Source: Cephalotrichum gorgonifer (Eukaryota; Ascomycota; Sordariomycetes; Microascales; Microascaceae). From it: a DNA stretch of 64,000 bases. The translations under genes and the position numbers were made by a program. Shown piece by piece: positions 34,654-47,700 of this stretch. Location of the stretch: positions 248,001 through 312,000 of the forward strand of contig ONZQ02000002.1 in NCBI GenBank assembly GCA_900312665.1, given 5' to 3'. Numbering within the stretch: the first letter of the stretch is position 1; each line of letters opens with the position of its first letter. The notes under the pieces are model-generated. The model saw only the letters and a program-made list of their open reading frames with translations. It had not been told where the DNA came from and did not search any database.

Positions 34654-37600
34654 TGGGAGGGCGCAGCGGGCGCGTGAACTCGAAAGAGAAAAGCCGCCAG
34701 TTTGGTTAAAGGAGGTGCTAATACTTCGTGTAGAAGAGAAGGTTCGGAGGGGAGGAGAAATCGCGCGGGAGGGAGTTGAGGAGTGAGCCGCCGTGGGTTA
34801 GAGGGAGGATGTTAGGACGGTGGTTGTGGTTGGCGTTGGGAAGAGAAAGGTTCACAATGAACCAGAGAACAAAGGTTTTGATAATTCTGAAAGCAAGCGC
34901 CAGTTCAGAATTTCCTGCTCGCATGCGACCTGCTGGGGGTGGAGCAGGGAGGAGACGTGACAGGACCAGAGCAAGTTAGTTACTGGAGAGCGAGCGTGAG
35001 AGGATGTGAGTAGCGAATCTTGAGGTTAGATTTCCTGGAGTCCCTTCAAGTGCATATTAGCCACTATTTACCCGATTAGCATTCAAGCTTGTGTATGACA
35101 AGGGAAGGCGCCACCACCCATTCCAGGACTGAAATCAATATTTAATAGTATATAACCAAGCTATCTTTCTTATATTATACCCTCCTCATGTGCACGCTCT
35201 GAAAATGACCTGGCCTCCTGCGGTTCAACCAAGCCATCTTTCCTGGTTCCCTTAGAGTTCCGTATTAGCCGTCAGACGGGTTCGCGGGAGCAGGTGGCCT
35301 GGACATTACCAATGGCACGCTGGTCAAGATATCTTCCAGAGAAGCCTTCAATCCAAGTGGCATGGAACTCGCTCTCTGTCACGACAGGAGGGAGCCGCAA
35401 CTCTCTCCTTGATGTACATGTATCGCTGTTTGCATATTGGCATCATTCGTCACCTGTCCGAGGTATACCAAACTAGAGAGAAATATTTATTGTTCCATCT
35501 GACGGGCTCCGTGCTATTGGATGCATTCTTGTACGCACCAGTTTCACTCTTTGAAGTTCGCTATTAATTATCGCCAAATCCTAGGGCCTGGAGATGCTAA
35601 GGACTTGCCCGGAATATCGCTCGTCTATCATCGAGGTTGGGACTCTTGACCAACCCAGCCTCGATAGGTCTCGGTGAGTCTCGGTGAGCCCTGGTCGAAC
35701 ATCCCTTCTTACAGGGCCAAACGTGGGGTTATTAAGGTCGGACAAGGGACCGACCCCGCGCCGAGGCCCGCGCCGGGACGAGATGTTTGAACCCAGATCT
35801 AGGCCAATCAACACCCGAAAGTTCGTTTTCGGCCCTGTGCCGGAATCCTGGTACGAACACGAGAACTTTATTGAATGGACGAGCCGGTTCTCAGTTCCCA
35901 TGATTGTGCGGACTTTGAAAGGCGAGGAGGTCAGTCACTGAGGGCACAGCAGCGCCGAGTTCCAAAAAGGTGTAGGGAATTACGAGCATGTTTGTACTCG
36001 TATGAGTAAATCCACTAGAAGCCATGATATTATAAGATCTACTCCTTTTTACCGGAACTACTCACGTCATGGGGGTCTGTCAATGAAAGGTACAAGTAGA
36101 ACGATTAATACTCGTACTCGTATAACTTGTATGAGTAGCATAGCACAGGCAGATCCGAATTCCATTTTTAGTATAATTCGGTTCCTGTCTTCCAACCTGA
36201 GGTTTCGTGTGTTCACCGCTTGTTTGAGGGGTCCTGAGTCCCCTCCCCGCCTGGCTGTAAGTGGGTTGAGCACCCACTTTAGGGAAGGCCAGTCTGCCTC
36301 CCAGAATCCACCATGTTACCGCAGGTGTACCGCGGTTGGGGAACGAAAGACGATACAAGCAGTTAATCAAGGTTAGCCTACTTTTGCAAGTATTATTGCA
36401 TGCGATCCGGGAAATAAACCCCTTGCTGAATCCACATACGAATCGCGATGCAAGTAATGCCGGTGACAGACATTCGGGATACCCACAAAGCCCACCCGAT
36501 GGCTTGGGACAGGGCGGACATGGGGGCAAAGGGTAGGTTAGGGCCAGAGTAAAACGGGCACCAAGTCGCACCCGTTCGGTCTCGCATCTTTGACGACAGC
36601 AAACAGCGGCCCGGGAGCGAAACGTGGCCGAGCAGGGGTGGGCCCTTGCTTGTTAAAGTAGTCTTGCCAACTCATTGTGCATATACCCTCACCCCCTCGA
36701 AGCCGGGTGAAGTAGCCAGGGAAGGACAAGCCGGCGCACGATGAGGTGTTAATAGCCCTTCGGTTTGTTTCTCTGCCGCACTACCCTGGACGAAGGGCGG
36801 TCTTGCGTGGCTTTGAACAGGGTATAAAGGGATCCGTAGAGAACCGCAAGTTCTGGGCCGAAGAACTCCTTTTTCGCCTTCTGGAAGTTTCGCCATCTGT
36901 GTTGGACGGGGACGGAGTGAGCACGACTTTGACGACAGCACCATCGTGCCCTCTCCTCGTCCACCCCAAGCCACCAGATTGCTTTTGGTTTCAACCCAAT
37001 CGATTTAGGGCTTATTATTCTCCACCCTGTCCCTGCTCGAATCGAACGGGAGATACCCGATCGATGTGATTGCGGCTCCGACCGGGGCAATTGTGATGAA
37101 CCCGTGGTGTGTGCTCTGGTAAGAGGGAGTTGAGGCTGGTGATTGGCGAGCGAGAGGAGCCAGTCACCTCTCACCTGGCATATCCACTCGAGACTTGCCC
37201 GGAGGCAACGATTAATTCGGCTATTGCTGCTCTCTTTTCGACGAGGGAGGAGGGATGTGGTCGAGAATAGTTTCTCCCACATCGCATTACACAATCACAG
37301 CGACGTCGGGTTGCTGTCGTTTCCGATTTTCGAGCTCAAAGAACGGGTTTGTGTCCCTGGAGGTCTCACCACGAGAGGCCTCTCGCTTCCTTGCTTTTCT
37401 TCTCTCACAGCCCCTTGGCGTTTTGTCCTTAAAGGGGAGATCTTTGACATTGCTAACAGAAATCGAGCAGGCTGTGTCATGCGCAACCGGAGGGAACCCG
37501 AGGTTTCGTCCATGACCGCGTTGAGAGAGATTCGAAGCGCGGAGGCCGCCAGGAAGCCCTGGTACGTACCCTTGAGCCCGCCCTTGAGGGGGGGAAGGAA

Positions 37601-40201
37601 ACGGATCTCAATGGTCGCCCGGATCCGTGTTCAAAAATTCGGTGAGAGATGGGGCCAGCATCGATCGTCCGGACAGTCTGCCGCTCCGCTGGCTCCACCC
37701 ATCCACTCCCGTCAGTTACCCACCAGTGTGGAGGAGGGCCAGCTCCAGCGTGGATTGGGTGGGTAGTCTTCACACCAGCAGCCCCCTTCCCTTTTTGGTG
37801 GAGAAGGGCTGGATGATGGATGCGCCTGTGGCATGTGAGAGGACACATGACTTTCTTCTGCGATCTGGCTGGTCCCTTTCTTCTCTAGTTTTCCCTTTTT
37901 GGGAGATTCTTGATGTTCGACCCTTTGTGCCACTCCGCCTTTACTACTTGTACAAGTGGAAATGTGCGTCGGGCGGGTTTTCCTATTGTTATAGTCAGTG
38001 CGAGTACGAGTACGCCAGTACAAGCAAGTACAAGTGTATGTATGCTAGCGCTGCTCATTGATATTCCGCCGCGGAATTGTGGAATGTGATGCGGGATTGA
38101 GGGACGGAGAAGCCAGAAGTGAGACCAGGCGGCTATGAGAGTTCAAGTCGGCTCGTGGTCTGCATTGCATGTATTACGGATACGATTTCTCGGTTGTGTT
38201 GCCGCCGGGGTTGTGCTGCTGCGTCACCCGATCCCTGAAATGCTCCTTCCCGCTGTGCAGAGTGCTGCGTGCAGATGCGCACGGCAAGAGGGACCAAGAC
38301 CGGCCGCCCAAGGCACAGCATTGACCATGCGCTGCGTTGGCTTCTCTGTTTGAACCGTCCTCGTTACAGGACGTCCATAGGAGGCGAAGAGATGAGTACA
38401 ATACTTGCATAGGCTATTCAGAGCTGCGATGTGGTATGCCTGCCTATGGCGCATCGAGTCCAGGCTATGTCTCTCCCTTTCTCTCATAATATTATAGTGG
38501 CCGTTTTGGGAACCCTGCAGCACGCCCGCAGCCAGCCCGAGCTGCACAATTTCCTCCGCCCATCCCATGCATGGATGATTAAATGCTCCTAGGGGGGGCA
38601 CAAGGGATCCCAACCACGAAAGGACGAGGATACTCTAGAAGTAGTCACACTCTGCATCCAAATTGGATCATGGTGGAGACAGATGACAGGCTCAAGCGGG
38701 CCGTCTTCACTGACACTCATATCCCGATCGAGTGCACTCGAGCCTCTCTAGTATCCGGGGCCGGGAGTAAAAGTCCATCAGACAAGATCAAGACCTGTCA
38801 CCTGGTGCGGAAAGTGCGAGCGTGAAAAGCAAGGTGCGCCTGCTTGGCTTTGCCTTACCTCTCAGCCTGGGCTGTTGGTTGTGGTTGCCGTTGCCGTTGT
38901 CACCCACCACGCTATTATTACAAAGTACCAGCGCCAGGGGGAATTTTACCGCCAACCCCTGCTTTCCACATCCTCGTCGTACGGGTTGCTCTTGATATTC
39001 CAACTCCCTGCCGCCATGACCCACGACGGAGTACCAACATTGAAGTAATACCGCATCATTGGGTACAGATACTAACAAGAAGCACGGAGAATACGGCATG
39101 GGGGTATGAAGTACGAGCTGGGGCCAACTTTCCCAATCACGAGAAGTCAAGTTCGTCCGACCGAACTGGCCGCCGCCAGGGTCATCCTTGCCCCTCCACG
39201 CCTCCAAGCCAGAGTCCACCACGCGTCGATCCACCATAGGAAGGTGAAGTTTCATTCCCCTTCAGGACCAGCAAACACGAACAAAGGTTAGACAAGGTGC
39301 CCAGTCAGCCGACCACTTCCAACCACTCTCCGCCAAAACCTCGAAATCAGGTCGCAGCGGAATCTCGAAGCGCACGCACGCACCAACGGTGTCACTCAGC
39401 TTTAGCCTGGTTTTCGCCTTCTACATACGGAGTAAGGTGTCGTCAAAGCTACTCGTATATTAAACGGGGCGACGACTGACAGCCGCAGCATTCCGCCCAC
39501 CTGCCTCTGCCTCTCACATTAACCCCTGCAAGGATCCCCCGCCCGAGTCCCCGACGGCAAGGCAAGCCCACCTTCGCTGACACCCTCCAACGGACTCCCA
39601 CCCAGAACATTCACCACCCACGCTCTTGTCGTGTCTCCCTCTTTCCTGCTTGCGCTGTGCTGCAGGTCTCGTTTCCCGGCGGCCTCTGCAAAAGACGCGC
39701 GCTTGCGTGCTGCTATCGCGCGTCTTCTCCTCCCTTCCTTTCTGCGCCTCTCCATCCTTCCATCTCCCATCCCCCTACGATACGGCGTCTCCTCCTTGCT
39801 GGGGTTCTATTACCAGAAAACCGCTCTCAACCTTCTATTCGGCCCCTCTATTCCCGATACCTGCCGAGGTGTCGATCCCCTCTCCAACCTGGGCCGAGTG
39901 GGCTCCTCCCTTCTCAAGCCGATTCGCGCCTTTGGTGCTGCGAGCACTGGCTGCTGGTCAGAAGTATCGGGCTCGGTTAGATCCGACTGCTTTCTCCTCC
40001 CCCGTCTCGGTTTTTATCTCCTCTCCCTCCTCACCTTTTTCGCGGCCCTATCTCCCGTTCCGTAATATTGCCCGTTGGCTCATACTGGCCTTGCCCCCTT
40101 GAATCTCTCTCCTCATCTTTAACCCTCTCTGGATATCACTCCCTACCCACCAATGAACGAATGCCTGCGCACCGCAAAGGCAAACGGGCCGGGATTGAAG
40201 A
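34654..40201. other. Gene-poor region of about 5.5 kb
   Basis: No frame here has a recognisable domain together with coding-like base use. Candidates checked: 36080-36571 (-), 36393-36602 (-), 36749-37294 (-), 37143-37766 (+) and 39626-40102 (+). The stretch holds many short motifs of the TACTCGTA/TACAAGTA type, especially 36091-36138 and 37946-38040. The last 600 bases are C/T-rich and probably the leader and promoter of the AT-hook gene. No LTR, terminal inverted repeat or transposase remnant was recognised. Confidence 0.5.
37946..37957. repeat. Perfect palindrome ACTTGTACAAGT
   Basis: A 12-base exact palindrome in the gene-poor stretch, followed within 60 bases by GAGTACGAGTACG and GTACAAGCAAGTACAAGTG. 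It is part of the dispersed motif family. Confidence 0.6.
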
Positions 40202-41400
40202 ATGACTCTACAGCGCACGCGCAAGGAAGAGGGCTCCTCGAGCGCACAGATGGCGTCGACATTCACTAATGACGAGAAGGTGGGTGCGAAATATCATGGC
40301 TACCGTGCTTACCCCAGTTTTGATCTAACACAGTCCCTCTGAACAGCGCTTCGTCCTCACCGAGTTGATAAAATCCAGCAAAGTGGATGTACAGGTGCTC
40401 GCGGACTTTTTCAAGGCAAACTGCAAGGAGTATAGCTGGTTCTCGGTGCAGCTCCCAACAGGTGACAGACCCCCCTTCTTCCCGCCCGAGACCCCCCTGG
40501 CCGACACCTCACTTCCAGCTGGGAAACGCGTAGGAAGCTAACAAAGACATCTCGAGTAGGTCGAAACGCGTACGAGTGCATTCAGGTTACGGAAGAAATG
40601 ACTCAAGTCCCCATCCCGGACTGGAGTCTCAAACCCCCGCCACGGACCTTCCCGCCCACGACCTCCACATCATCCCCAGCAACGGCACTGGCGCCGCCCC
40701 TACTCGTCGCGCAGCACCAAAACACCGAGAACCATGCGGGCGCATCACCCAGCATATCCACCGGACCATCAGGCCCAACGCAAGCTACCCCCAACCGAAG
40801 CTCAACCCCCCAACACGTACATATCCAACCGCGCGTGTCCCTCGTCAACGGCATTCCGAGACACTCCGCGTCGCCCCCACCGACGAAGAGACGTCGCGGT
40901 AGACCCCCGCGGAAGCAGAACCTCCGGTACGTTTCCGGGCCGGAGTCGAAGTCGCTCCCTCCCCTCGCTCCACAGCCACAGCCCTTCTCTGGCCTGAACC
41001 AGGCGCCGGTCTCCTGTGCGCAGTCGGAGGGGGGTAAGCCGTCTACCCCGTCACCGGTATATAGCACCGCCGGCCCGAGCGATGCTCTAGAAGAGAGGAG
41101 CCGTAAGAGGGCTCGGCTTTCGTCTGATGAGGCACTGGTACGTTATCTTGTCCTTTTGGACTCCATCCGCCTGTTGCTCGTGGCAGGAGCTAACTAGACC
41201 ATTTTCGGGTTGCTTAGCAGGAGATTAAAGTCGAGAGATACGAGGGCTCCCCCCTTACTGCGGCACGAGTCTCCCCGCTAGCGCAGAGCGAACCCAGCGA
41301 CCCAGACGTGAGGACGTCCCCGCTACAGCACGGCGCCAGTGCCGTCTTACCGGACAAGGGGGGAGGGGCTAACCCAAACCCGAGGCCATCCGCACCCTGA
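40202..41400 (+). CDS. AT-hook protein, probably DNA-binding
   Basis: Four exons, 40202-40279, 40347-40461, 40560-41137 and 41221-41400, give 316 residues. A second in-frame Met at 40250 would give 300 and is an equally good start. The conserved-looking part is N-terminal: FTNDEKRFVLTELIKSSK, DVQVLADFFKANC and WFSVQLPTGRN. The middle is Pro/Ser/Thr-rich. TKRRRGRPPRKQ (about 174-185) is a classic AT-hook with the R-G-R-P core that inserts in the minor groove of AT-rich DNA, and a basic SRKRARLSSDE follows. The last exon can use either of two acceptors three bases apart (TTAG/CAG), adding or dropping one Gln. I know no named homologue; a nuclear, chromatin-associated role is inferred. Confidence 0.8.
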
Positions 41401-42055
41401 CTGAGGACGCTGGCCGAGGAGCATATCTCTGCGAGGACGCGCTTTGGGGGATAACGCAACTGTAGGCGAGGCTATGGTATACTCCTAGTAGTCCAGTGGA
41501 CTGGATCTAGAATGGGTCTCCGGAAAGGCAACGGCAATACTTGACCTGGGCATGCTGTCACATCTCGACTGGGAACGGACCTGTTTGTCATATACCCCAT
41601 TTCCTCCTCCTTTCTAATTTTTATTTACCGGTTCTTGGGTGTCGGGTGTACACCAGGTTGGGCATGGAGGTCGGCGTTTATATCCATTTTTTTTCCTCCA
41701 GTCGAAACAGGAGACAGGAGAAAGGGGCGGTTTTTTCCATTCGGTCGGTGGAGAGCATGCTTTTTACCATATTTTGTGGGCTGCGCAGGCGCGGGCGACA
41801 TGTTATTACGCATGATGTATGATACGTTTTTTGAAGAGACGAGGTATATGTATGAATAGATGGGACATGGAATATGAAAGCTTTGCGATTTTTTCTTCAT
41901 CATTTAAATAAACAGCTGGCCCGCGGCTCGGTATGACCGCAGTCTAACACCTTATCATATGCAATATACCCTATGCCATATACCCTATCCGCAGGATGCG
42001 AACGACTCACATCTCATCATGACACCCCAAGAGGCTTCTCAAAACACAAGGCGCC
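41401..42055. other. Convergent 3' spacer
   Basis: Lies between the AT-hook gene and GABA transaminase. T-rich and A-rich stretches fit 3' ends (for example ATTTAAATAAAC near 41903). No gene. Confidence 0.6.
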
Positions 42056-43668
42056 TCACTTCCACGAACGGGCGACCTTGTCCAGGGCATCGACAAGTAT
42101 GTCGGCGTGCCGCTCCCTAAACACCAGCATGGGCCGCAGCCTGACGGCGCTGGTGCCGGAGCCGCCGATGTTGACGCCCTCGGCCCTCACGCGCTTCAGG
42201 AACTCGTCGCGGTGGGGGTTGTCGAAGGCGATGAAGGTCCCCTGGCCCTTGCCCCTCAGGTTGTCGAACTGGCCGGGGTACTTGGCCGCCAGGGCCTCAA
42301 GCTTCGCGAATAGGTAGTCGCCGACGCGCGCCGTGTTCGCCACGAGGTCCAGGCGGGTGATCTCATCTATTATGGCGCGGAAGAGGACGGCGCGGGCGGG
42401 GTCGCCCATCCAGGTGTTGAACTGGCGGTAGGGCTTGTTGGGGCGGAGCTCGGGGTCCTTGAAGTAGTAGCCGGCGGCCTGCGCCTTCTTGCTAAACGTC
42501 ACCATGTCCGGGGGGTCGTCCAGCCCCCAGTGCTCGTGGGCCCAGAACTTTCCCGTGGCGCCGACACCTGTCTGCACCTCGTCGACGATGAGGAGGACGT
42601 TGTGCTTGCGGGTCACGGCGCGGAGGCGGCGGAAGAAGTCGGGCGAGGCGTGGTTGTCGCCGCCCTCGGACTGGATGGGCTCCACGATGACGGCGGCCGG
42701 GGAGTTGTGGTAGTTCCTTATGAGGTGCTCCACCTCGTCGAGGCTCGCCTGTTCGGCGGCGCGGTTCTCCTCGACGTGGTCCTCGAGTGGGTATTTGAGG
42801 AGGGGGAAGGTAGCCTGAGGCCAGTCAAAGGCGGGGATGTCGAGCTTGTGGATGGCCTTGGAGCGCGTGGTGGATAGAGTGCCAAAGAGGCGGCCGTGGA
42901 AGGAGGTCTTGAAAGAGAGGATGGAGAGGTTGGAGCTGCCAGGGGACTGGTTGGACATAACGCTGGCCAGCTCCTCCTCGGAGAATTCGACGTGGTGGCC
43001 GCCGCGGTCATGGGCAGCGCGCCACATGAAGGCGGCCTTGTAGGCCGTCTCGTTGGCGTCGGAGCCGGCCATGCCGGTGAAGACCTGGTCGAGGCCCTTG
43101 GGGGCCACCTTTAGGATGCCGGTCCTGAGGATCTCGCCCCAGTTGTGCGAGGGGAAGGGCCCGAGGGCAGGGCGGTTGACGAGGGCGCTGATCACCTCGG
43201 GGGATTGGGCAGCCTTGATGAGGGCCGGGTTGTTGTAGCCTACGGCGATTGAGGCTATCTGGGCAAAGCTGAAAAGGGGGGGACAACTGTTAGTTCTCCT
43301 GCCTGACGCATCGAGGTGCGATGTGACAAATTGGTGACTTACACGTCCAGCATCACATTACCATCCCGATCAGAAATGTAGTTCCCAATGGACTTGGTAT
43401 AGTCCGTGAGTAGGCTGAGGGCACGGGTGTCGAACACCTTGTCCAGATCCGCGATCTCCTTCTTCGAGACGGGTCCAGGTATCTCGGTCTTCATGACGGG
43501 GGCCTCAGGCTCGCCCTCATAGAATGGAGCCGCCTGCGAGGCCATCCTGATTGAAGAGGTCGCCATGGTCCTGCGTCGGAGAGTGCTCAATGCCGGCGCA
43601 ATCGCGGGGCGGCGGAGTGCGGCAAGCCGCGGGAGAGCGGCGCAGCGCGCTGCCGCCGTGAACGCCAT
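42056..43668 (-). CDS. gatA: 4-aminobutyrate aminotransferase (GABA transaminase)
   Basis: Two exons, 43343-43668 and 42056-43268, encode 512 residues; the join reads ..GNVMLDV|FAQIASIAVGYNN. The first 40 residues are Ala/Arg/Leu-rich without acidic residues, a likely mitochondrial targeting sequence, although a Met at residue 35 could start a shorter form. The class III PLP-aminotransferase fold is complete: GMAGSDANETAYKAA, the SFHGRLFGTLSTTRSK block, EPIQSEGGDNHAS, IVDEVQTGVGATG (Asp about 338, contacts the pyridine N), and TFSKKAQ with the Lys pair at 369-370, one of which forms the Schiff base. It converts GABA plus 2-oxoglutarate to succinic semialdehyde plus glutamate. In Aspergillus gatA is induced by omega-amino acids and under AreA control. 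An AGATAA site lies at 44251-44256 upstream. Confidence 0.95.
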
Positions 43669-43936
43669 GTTGAGCCGGCGAGGAAGGCGGGCCTGGCGGT
43701 ATATGTAGTGTTCAGGTGACTGATTGACTTTCTTCTGTGCTGTCGCTCTAAGGTGGGCTGCCTGCCTTGCGCTGTGAGAGGGCCGACAAGAATGATGAGG
43801 AAGAGGGCTCCTGGCAAGACTGGTGACTATGTAGGGGAGATTCGTTTTCGGGTTCGAGGAATTGGAGGGGTGAATGGCAATAAGTATAGTCCCCGGTATT
43901 AGAGAGAGGGAGGTGGGTATGCGAAGTTAGGGACAG

Positions 43937-43990
43937 GAGGAAGGAAGGAAGGAAGGAAGGGAAAGAAGGAAGGGAAAGAAGGAAGGAAAA
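43937..43990. repeat. GGAA-rich microsatellite
   Basis: (GGAA)n with interspersed GGGAAAGAAGGAA units, about 54 bases, some 270 bases upstream of the GABA transaminase start codon. All purine on this strand. Confidence 0.85.
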
Positions 43991-44250
43991 GTCTCAGGTG
44001 ACGATATAAGTGCAGGTGAGACCGGTGAGTACTTGCATGGAGTACGAAGTGACATGGAAGTGAGGGGTGATGAGGGGTTCCGCGTTGTGGCGGCTTAGGC
44101 CGGCATCGATATCGTGGACACCCGAGAAAACATCCATGTTACAGCTCTATGAGCTCCGCCGGTGCAACACCATAGGTAATAGTAGGTGAAGCTACGAAAG
44201 TACCCTGTACTCCTAGCTCGCAGCCGCTACGAGTACGAATTGCTCGTATC

Positions 44251-44256
44251 AGATAA
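44251..44256 (+). promoter_or_regulatory. GATA-factor-type site (AGATAA)
   Basis: Matches the HGATAR consensus of AreA/NIT2 nitrogen regulators, about 580 bases upstream of the GABA transaminase start. GABA catabolism is nitrogen-regulated in other moulds. A single hexamer is weak evidence. Confidence 0.25.
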
Positions 44257-44799
44257 CGGGAATTACAAGGTGGGTTATGTTTTGGGCTTGGTCCGTCCCA
44301 CCGGAGACGAATTGATGTTACTCTGCTCCGTAGATATCGTCCGAGGTACTTCGGTGTGAGTCTGATGTCGTCACATCGGGGGACTCTCTATCTGCCCCGC
44401 AATCACCCCCCCAGCGACCCTCCCCGCACCAACCCAACTCTCGGACTAGCTCCCAAGCTAGAACCTGCAGGTGTTGAACGGCTGCATGGGCTAGCTTGGA
44501 TCCAGAGTTGCCACGCGGGCGCGACCGATTGCCCAGACCGATTTACCACGGCCATCCGATTTGCGGAGTTTGTTGCACCGATGCCCCCTATCTATCCCCG
44601 ACTTCGCAATAGCTCCAGGTACTATCAGAGACAAGCTCCGTGTAATTGACTTACATCATAGAACAAGTAATCACCTACACAATCACGGCGTTATAGGTAG
44701 CCTCTTCGTAAGATACGGCAATCCTATCGTTTGGTTTCCTAGACCAAGGACCAAACCCTTACTACTCGTACAATCACATCTGTAGATGCATCTCCGTTA

Positions 44800-47700
44800 T
44801 TACTTACGCCGCCTCCTCTCCGCAAACTCCCCAAGATCAAGGTTCAACCTCAGCCCCTTCCCCTCCATCGACCCATACCCCCCCTTCAGCTCCCTCGACT
44901 GCAGCGCCCTCAATAGTGTCGTGAACCCCTCCATCGCCAACTCCTTCGACCACGGACACCTCGCCAGCCCCCTGTAGTACGCCTTCTTTGTCAAATCCCA
45001 CCTCTCGCTCTCCTCTATCTTCTTCTTCTTTTTCCACTCCCCCTTCGCCCTGTCATCCTCGTCCTCCCGCGCGCGGCAGAACCGGACGTAGCACGTCCAG
45101 AACCACGGGTTCTGTCCCGCGACGCTTTCCAGCGCGCGCTCGAACGCCGCCGCCGCCGTGTATATCGAGCCGCTCGCCATCTCGCGCAGGATGGCAAAGG
45201 CGCGCAGCCCCACGGTGTCCTGATCCCTGGTGAGCACGTGCTCCGCCATGAGGTTGCGGAATTCGTCGTTGATCCGGAGGTTGGAGGCGGCCCAGTCGAA
45301 GAGGGAGAGGAAGATCGTGTTCGTGGGGAAGAGGAGGATGCATTTCTTCAGTTCCGTGCTGAGGAATGTTTTGCGGTAGGGTCTATAGAGTTAAACTTTT
45401 TGTCAGATTTGAGGTTCTTCTAGCGATGGCGACCACCAGGGCTTGGACGCCATGGAAACTTACCCTCGAGTCGTATGGATATACAGCAGGGTGGCGGCGA
45501 AACCGAGAAGCTCCTCGTGCTGCGCATGCTTCCCTTGGCCCGCTGCCACCAGCGCTTCCGAATGCCGCCAGACGACTTCCATGGCCGAGGAAATACTGCC
45601 CTGCCGCTCCGCCCTCGGCTCCGAGCCGGGGGTCGTAGACGACAGATATTCCAGTAGCGCGAGTATCCTGGCATTGAGTGAGAGCCCTTCCAGAGCGCCC
45701 CCGACGAGAAGCTGCTGGGACGTTGAAGCGAGCTCCTGTTTCTGCTTCCAGACCACTGCTAGCGAGGGCCCTTCGGGTGTACTTTCGTCATCCGTCAGAA
45801 AACACAGCCTGTTAATGACCGTCGAGGATGGTGCCCCGTCGACGAATTCAAGCCATGCCCAGGTGAGCCAGAGCGGTAGGGCTGCGGTGGCAGTAGATGC
45901 CAGCTTGAGCCGTGTTGCTGACGACAGCACCGTCTTTGCCATCTCGACATTGCCGTTCTCCCACTCGAGACACGCATACAAGTTGTACAGCTCAACATCC
46001 TCAGGATGCGCCCGTATCAGATCCCTAGCCGTGTTTCTGATCTTCTTGCGATCCTTCATCCACTCTAATATGAGGTAATACCTCGCTATTTCGGCGTGGC
46101 CCCTCGTGACCAGGGTTTTCAGGGTTAGGACCACCCAGTCTAGACACACAGGCAAGTCTTCGGGGTCGGCATTAACTCTACTCCAGCGAATGAGTGAGCA
46201 GATGAAGCCGGGGGCAATAGCCGGAGTGACGCGGGTCGTCGCGAGTTGTGCTGGCGGTGGCCTGGATGAATCTTCTTCGGGGGAGGGCGAAGTAGTAGGG
46301 TGCACGGGAGGGTCGAATAAAATGGCTCGATGGAGAGCACTGTCCCTCGGGGCGACGAGCGGGTCAGTTTTCCAGGGCCTGCCCCCCGACAACGTTGGGA
46401 GATGGCAGAAGGTGAGGAAAGCGTCGACGAGGTCGCCCCTCACCTCTCGGAGGACGTCTCTGGGGATTATAAAGGGGAGTCCCTCGAGATCCGAGTACAT
46501 GATGACCCCGAAGGGATCGTCGTAGTCATCTTCGTCAAGTGTGCGTGATGGCATCCTCGCCTTCCTTGACCTGCGCAACTCCTCCGCTGCCCAAGCCTTG
46601 TAGACATCCCTCGACTCGAAGGGCACGTCCTTGTCCACTACCGGCTCAGGCACATCAGGCCCACCCGTTTTCACAAAGTGATCCCATCCCATCGCGCCCT
46701 CCTCGCCCATCCTGGGAACCTCCGACTCCCAGAACTCCGTGAAGCTATGCGGGGCGGACGGCTGAGGCGCGGAAAAGCCGTCGCCGGTCGAGAAGTTCAG
46801 CTCGAGTAGGGCCTGCCAGGCCGCCACGGATAGTTCCCTGTACCCGCAGTCTTGAAAGAATCGTGCCGCACGGAGAAAGACGTATATCATCTCTCGGTAG
46901 AGTGCGCCCAAGTCTCCCGGAGGGACGAGCTGCTGCACCGCCCTCGCGTTCAGGAGTGCTAGGCGGCGGAGTAGTATCCCTTTGACACGGTCATATTGAA
47001 ACGTTTCAATGTTTGCCATCTCGAAGTCGAGATTGGCCCTCCACAGGGAAAAGCTATCGTCTATCTCCGTTGTGAGTTTAGACCAGCGAGCGGCAATCGC
47101 TTCTGCGTCCCACACCTTTGCCCCGTCCCGCATCTGCCCCACGAGAAGCCGCTCCCTATCGCGGGGGGACTGAGCGTGCCGCAGCGCCTTTTCGTACATG
47201 GATAGCTTTATCTCCGCGAAACTCTTGACCTCGTCTACGGGAAGGTCTTCATTGATATCGGCGCCCGCCGTCATCAGCACGTCCTGGTGGTCGATGAGCC
47301 CAAGCCACGCCTGAATGTCGCCCGGGCGCTCCTTCACGCGACGGGTCAGCTCGATGGACTTCTCATTTAGAGGATCCCTCTCCGCGGACACATCGTCGCC
47401 GGAGGACTCGGCCGATTCCGCGTCGAGATCGCTGTCTGCCGCGCTGGGGCGCCGCGACCTCTGGATGGACCTGTAGTCAGGTAGAGCTTCGTCATCTGAC
47501 GGTGCTTCATGATGGCGACTCCTCTTCCGGCGAGTTGACAGCGAGATGAAGTCGCTCGTATCAGGGCCGCCGGCGTCCTTGCTGGACCTCAGAGGTCTCG
47601 CCTGAGCCTGGTACCGGATCCTCGTCCTGAACGGATTCTTCTCCCGGGCCGACGAGCCGTAAAACTCGCCCCTCCGGCGGATGCTGAACTCCTCGTTCGC

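Larger units (their letters stand above)
43669..44799. other. Spacer upstream of GABA transaminase, downstream of NRDE2
   Basis: Holds a GGAA-rich microsatellite (43937-43990), an AGATAA GATA-factor-type site (44251-44256), a CTATCT (reverse AGATAG) near 44388, and TACGAGTA/TACTCGTA-type motifs near 44230 and 44763. No gene seen. Confidence 0.55.

Noticed and set aside
36749..37294. 181-residue minus-strand frame in the gene-poor region
   Set aside because: Random-looking composition, overlapped by other frames; nothing recognisable.
39626..40102. Three overlapping plus-strand frames before the AT-hook gene
   Set aside because: C/T-rich leader sequence open in all three frames, which is a composition effect.
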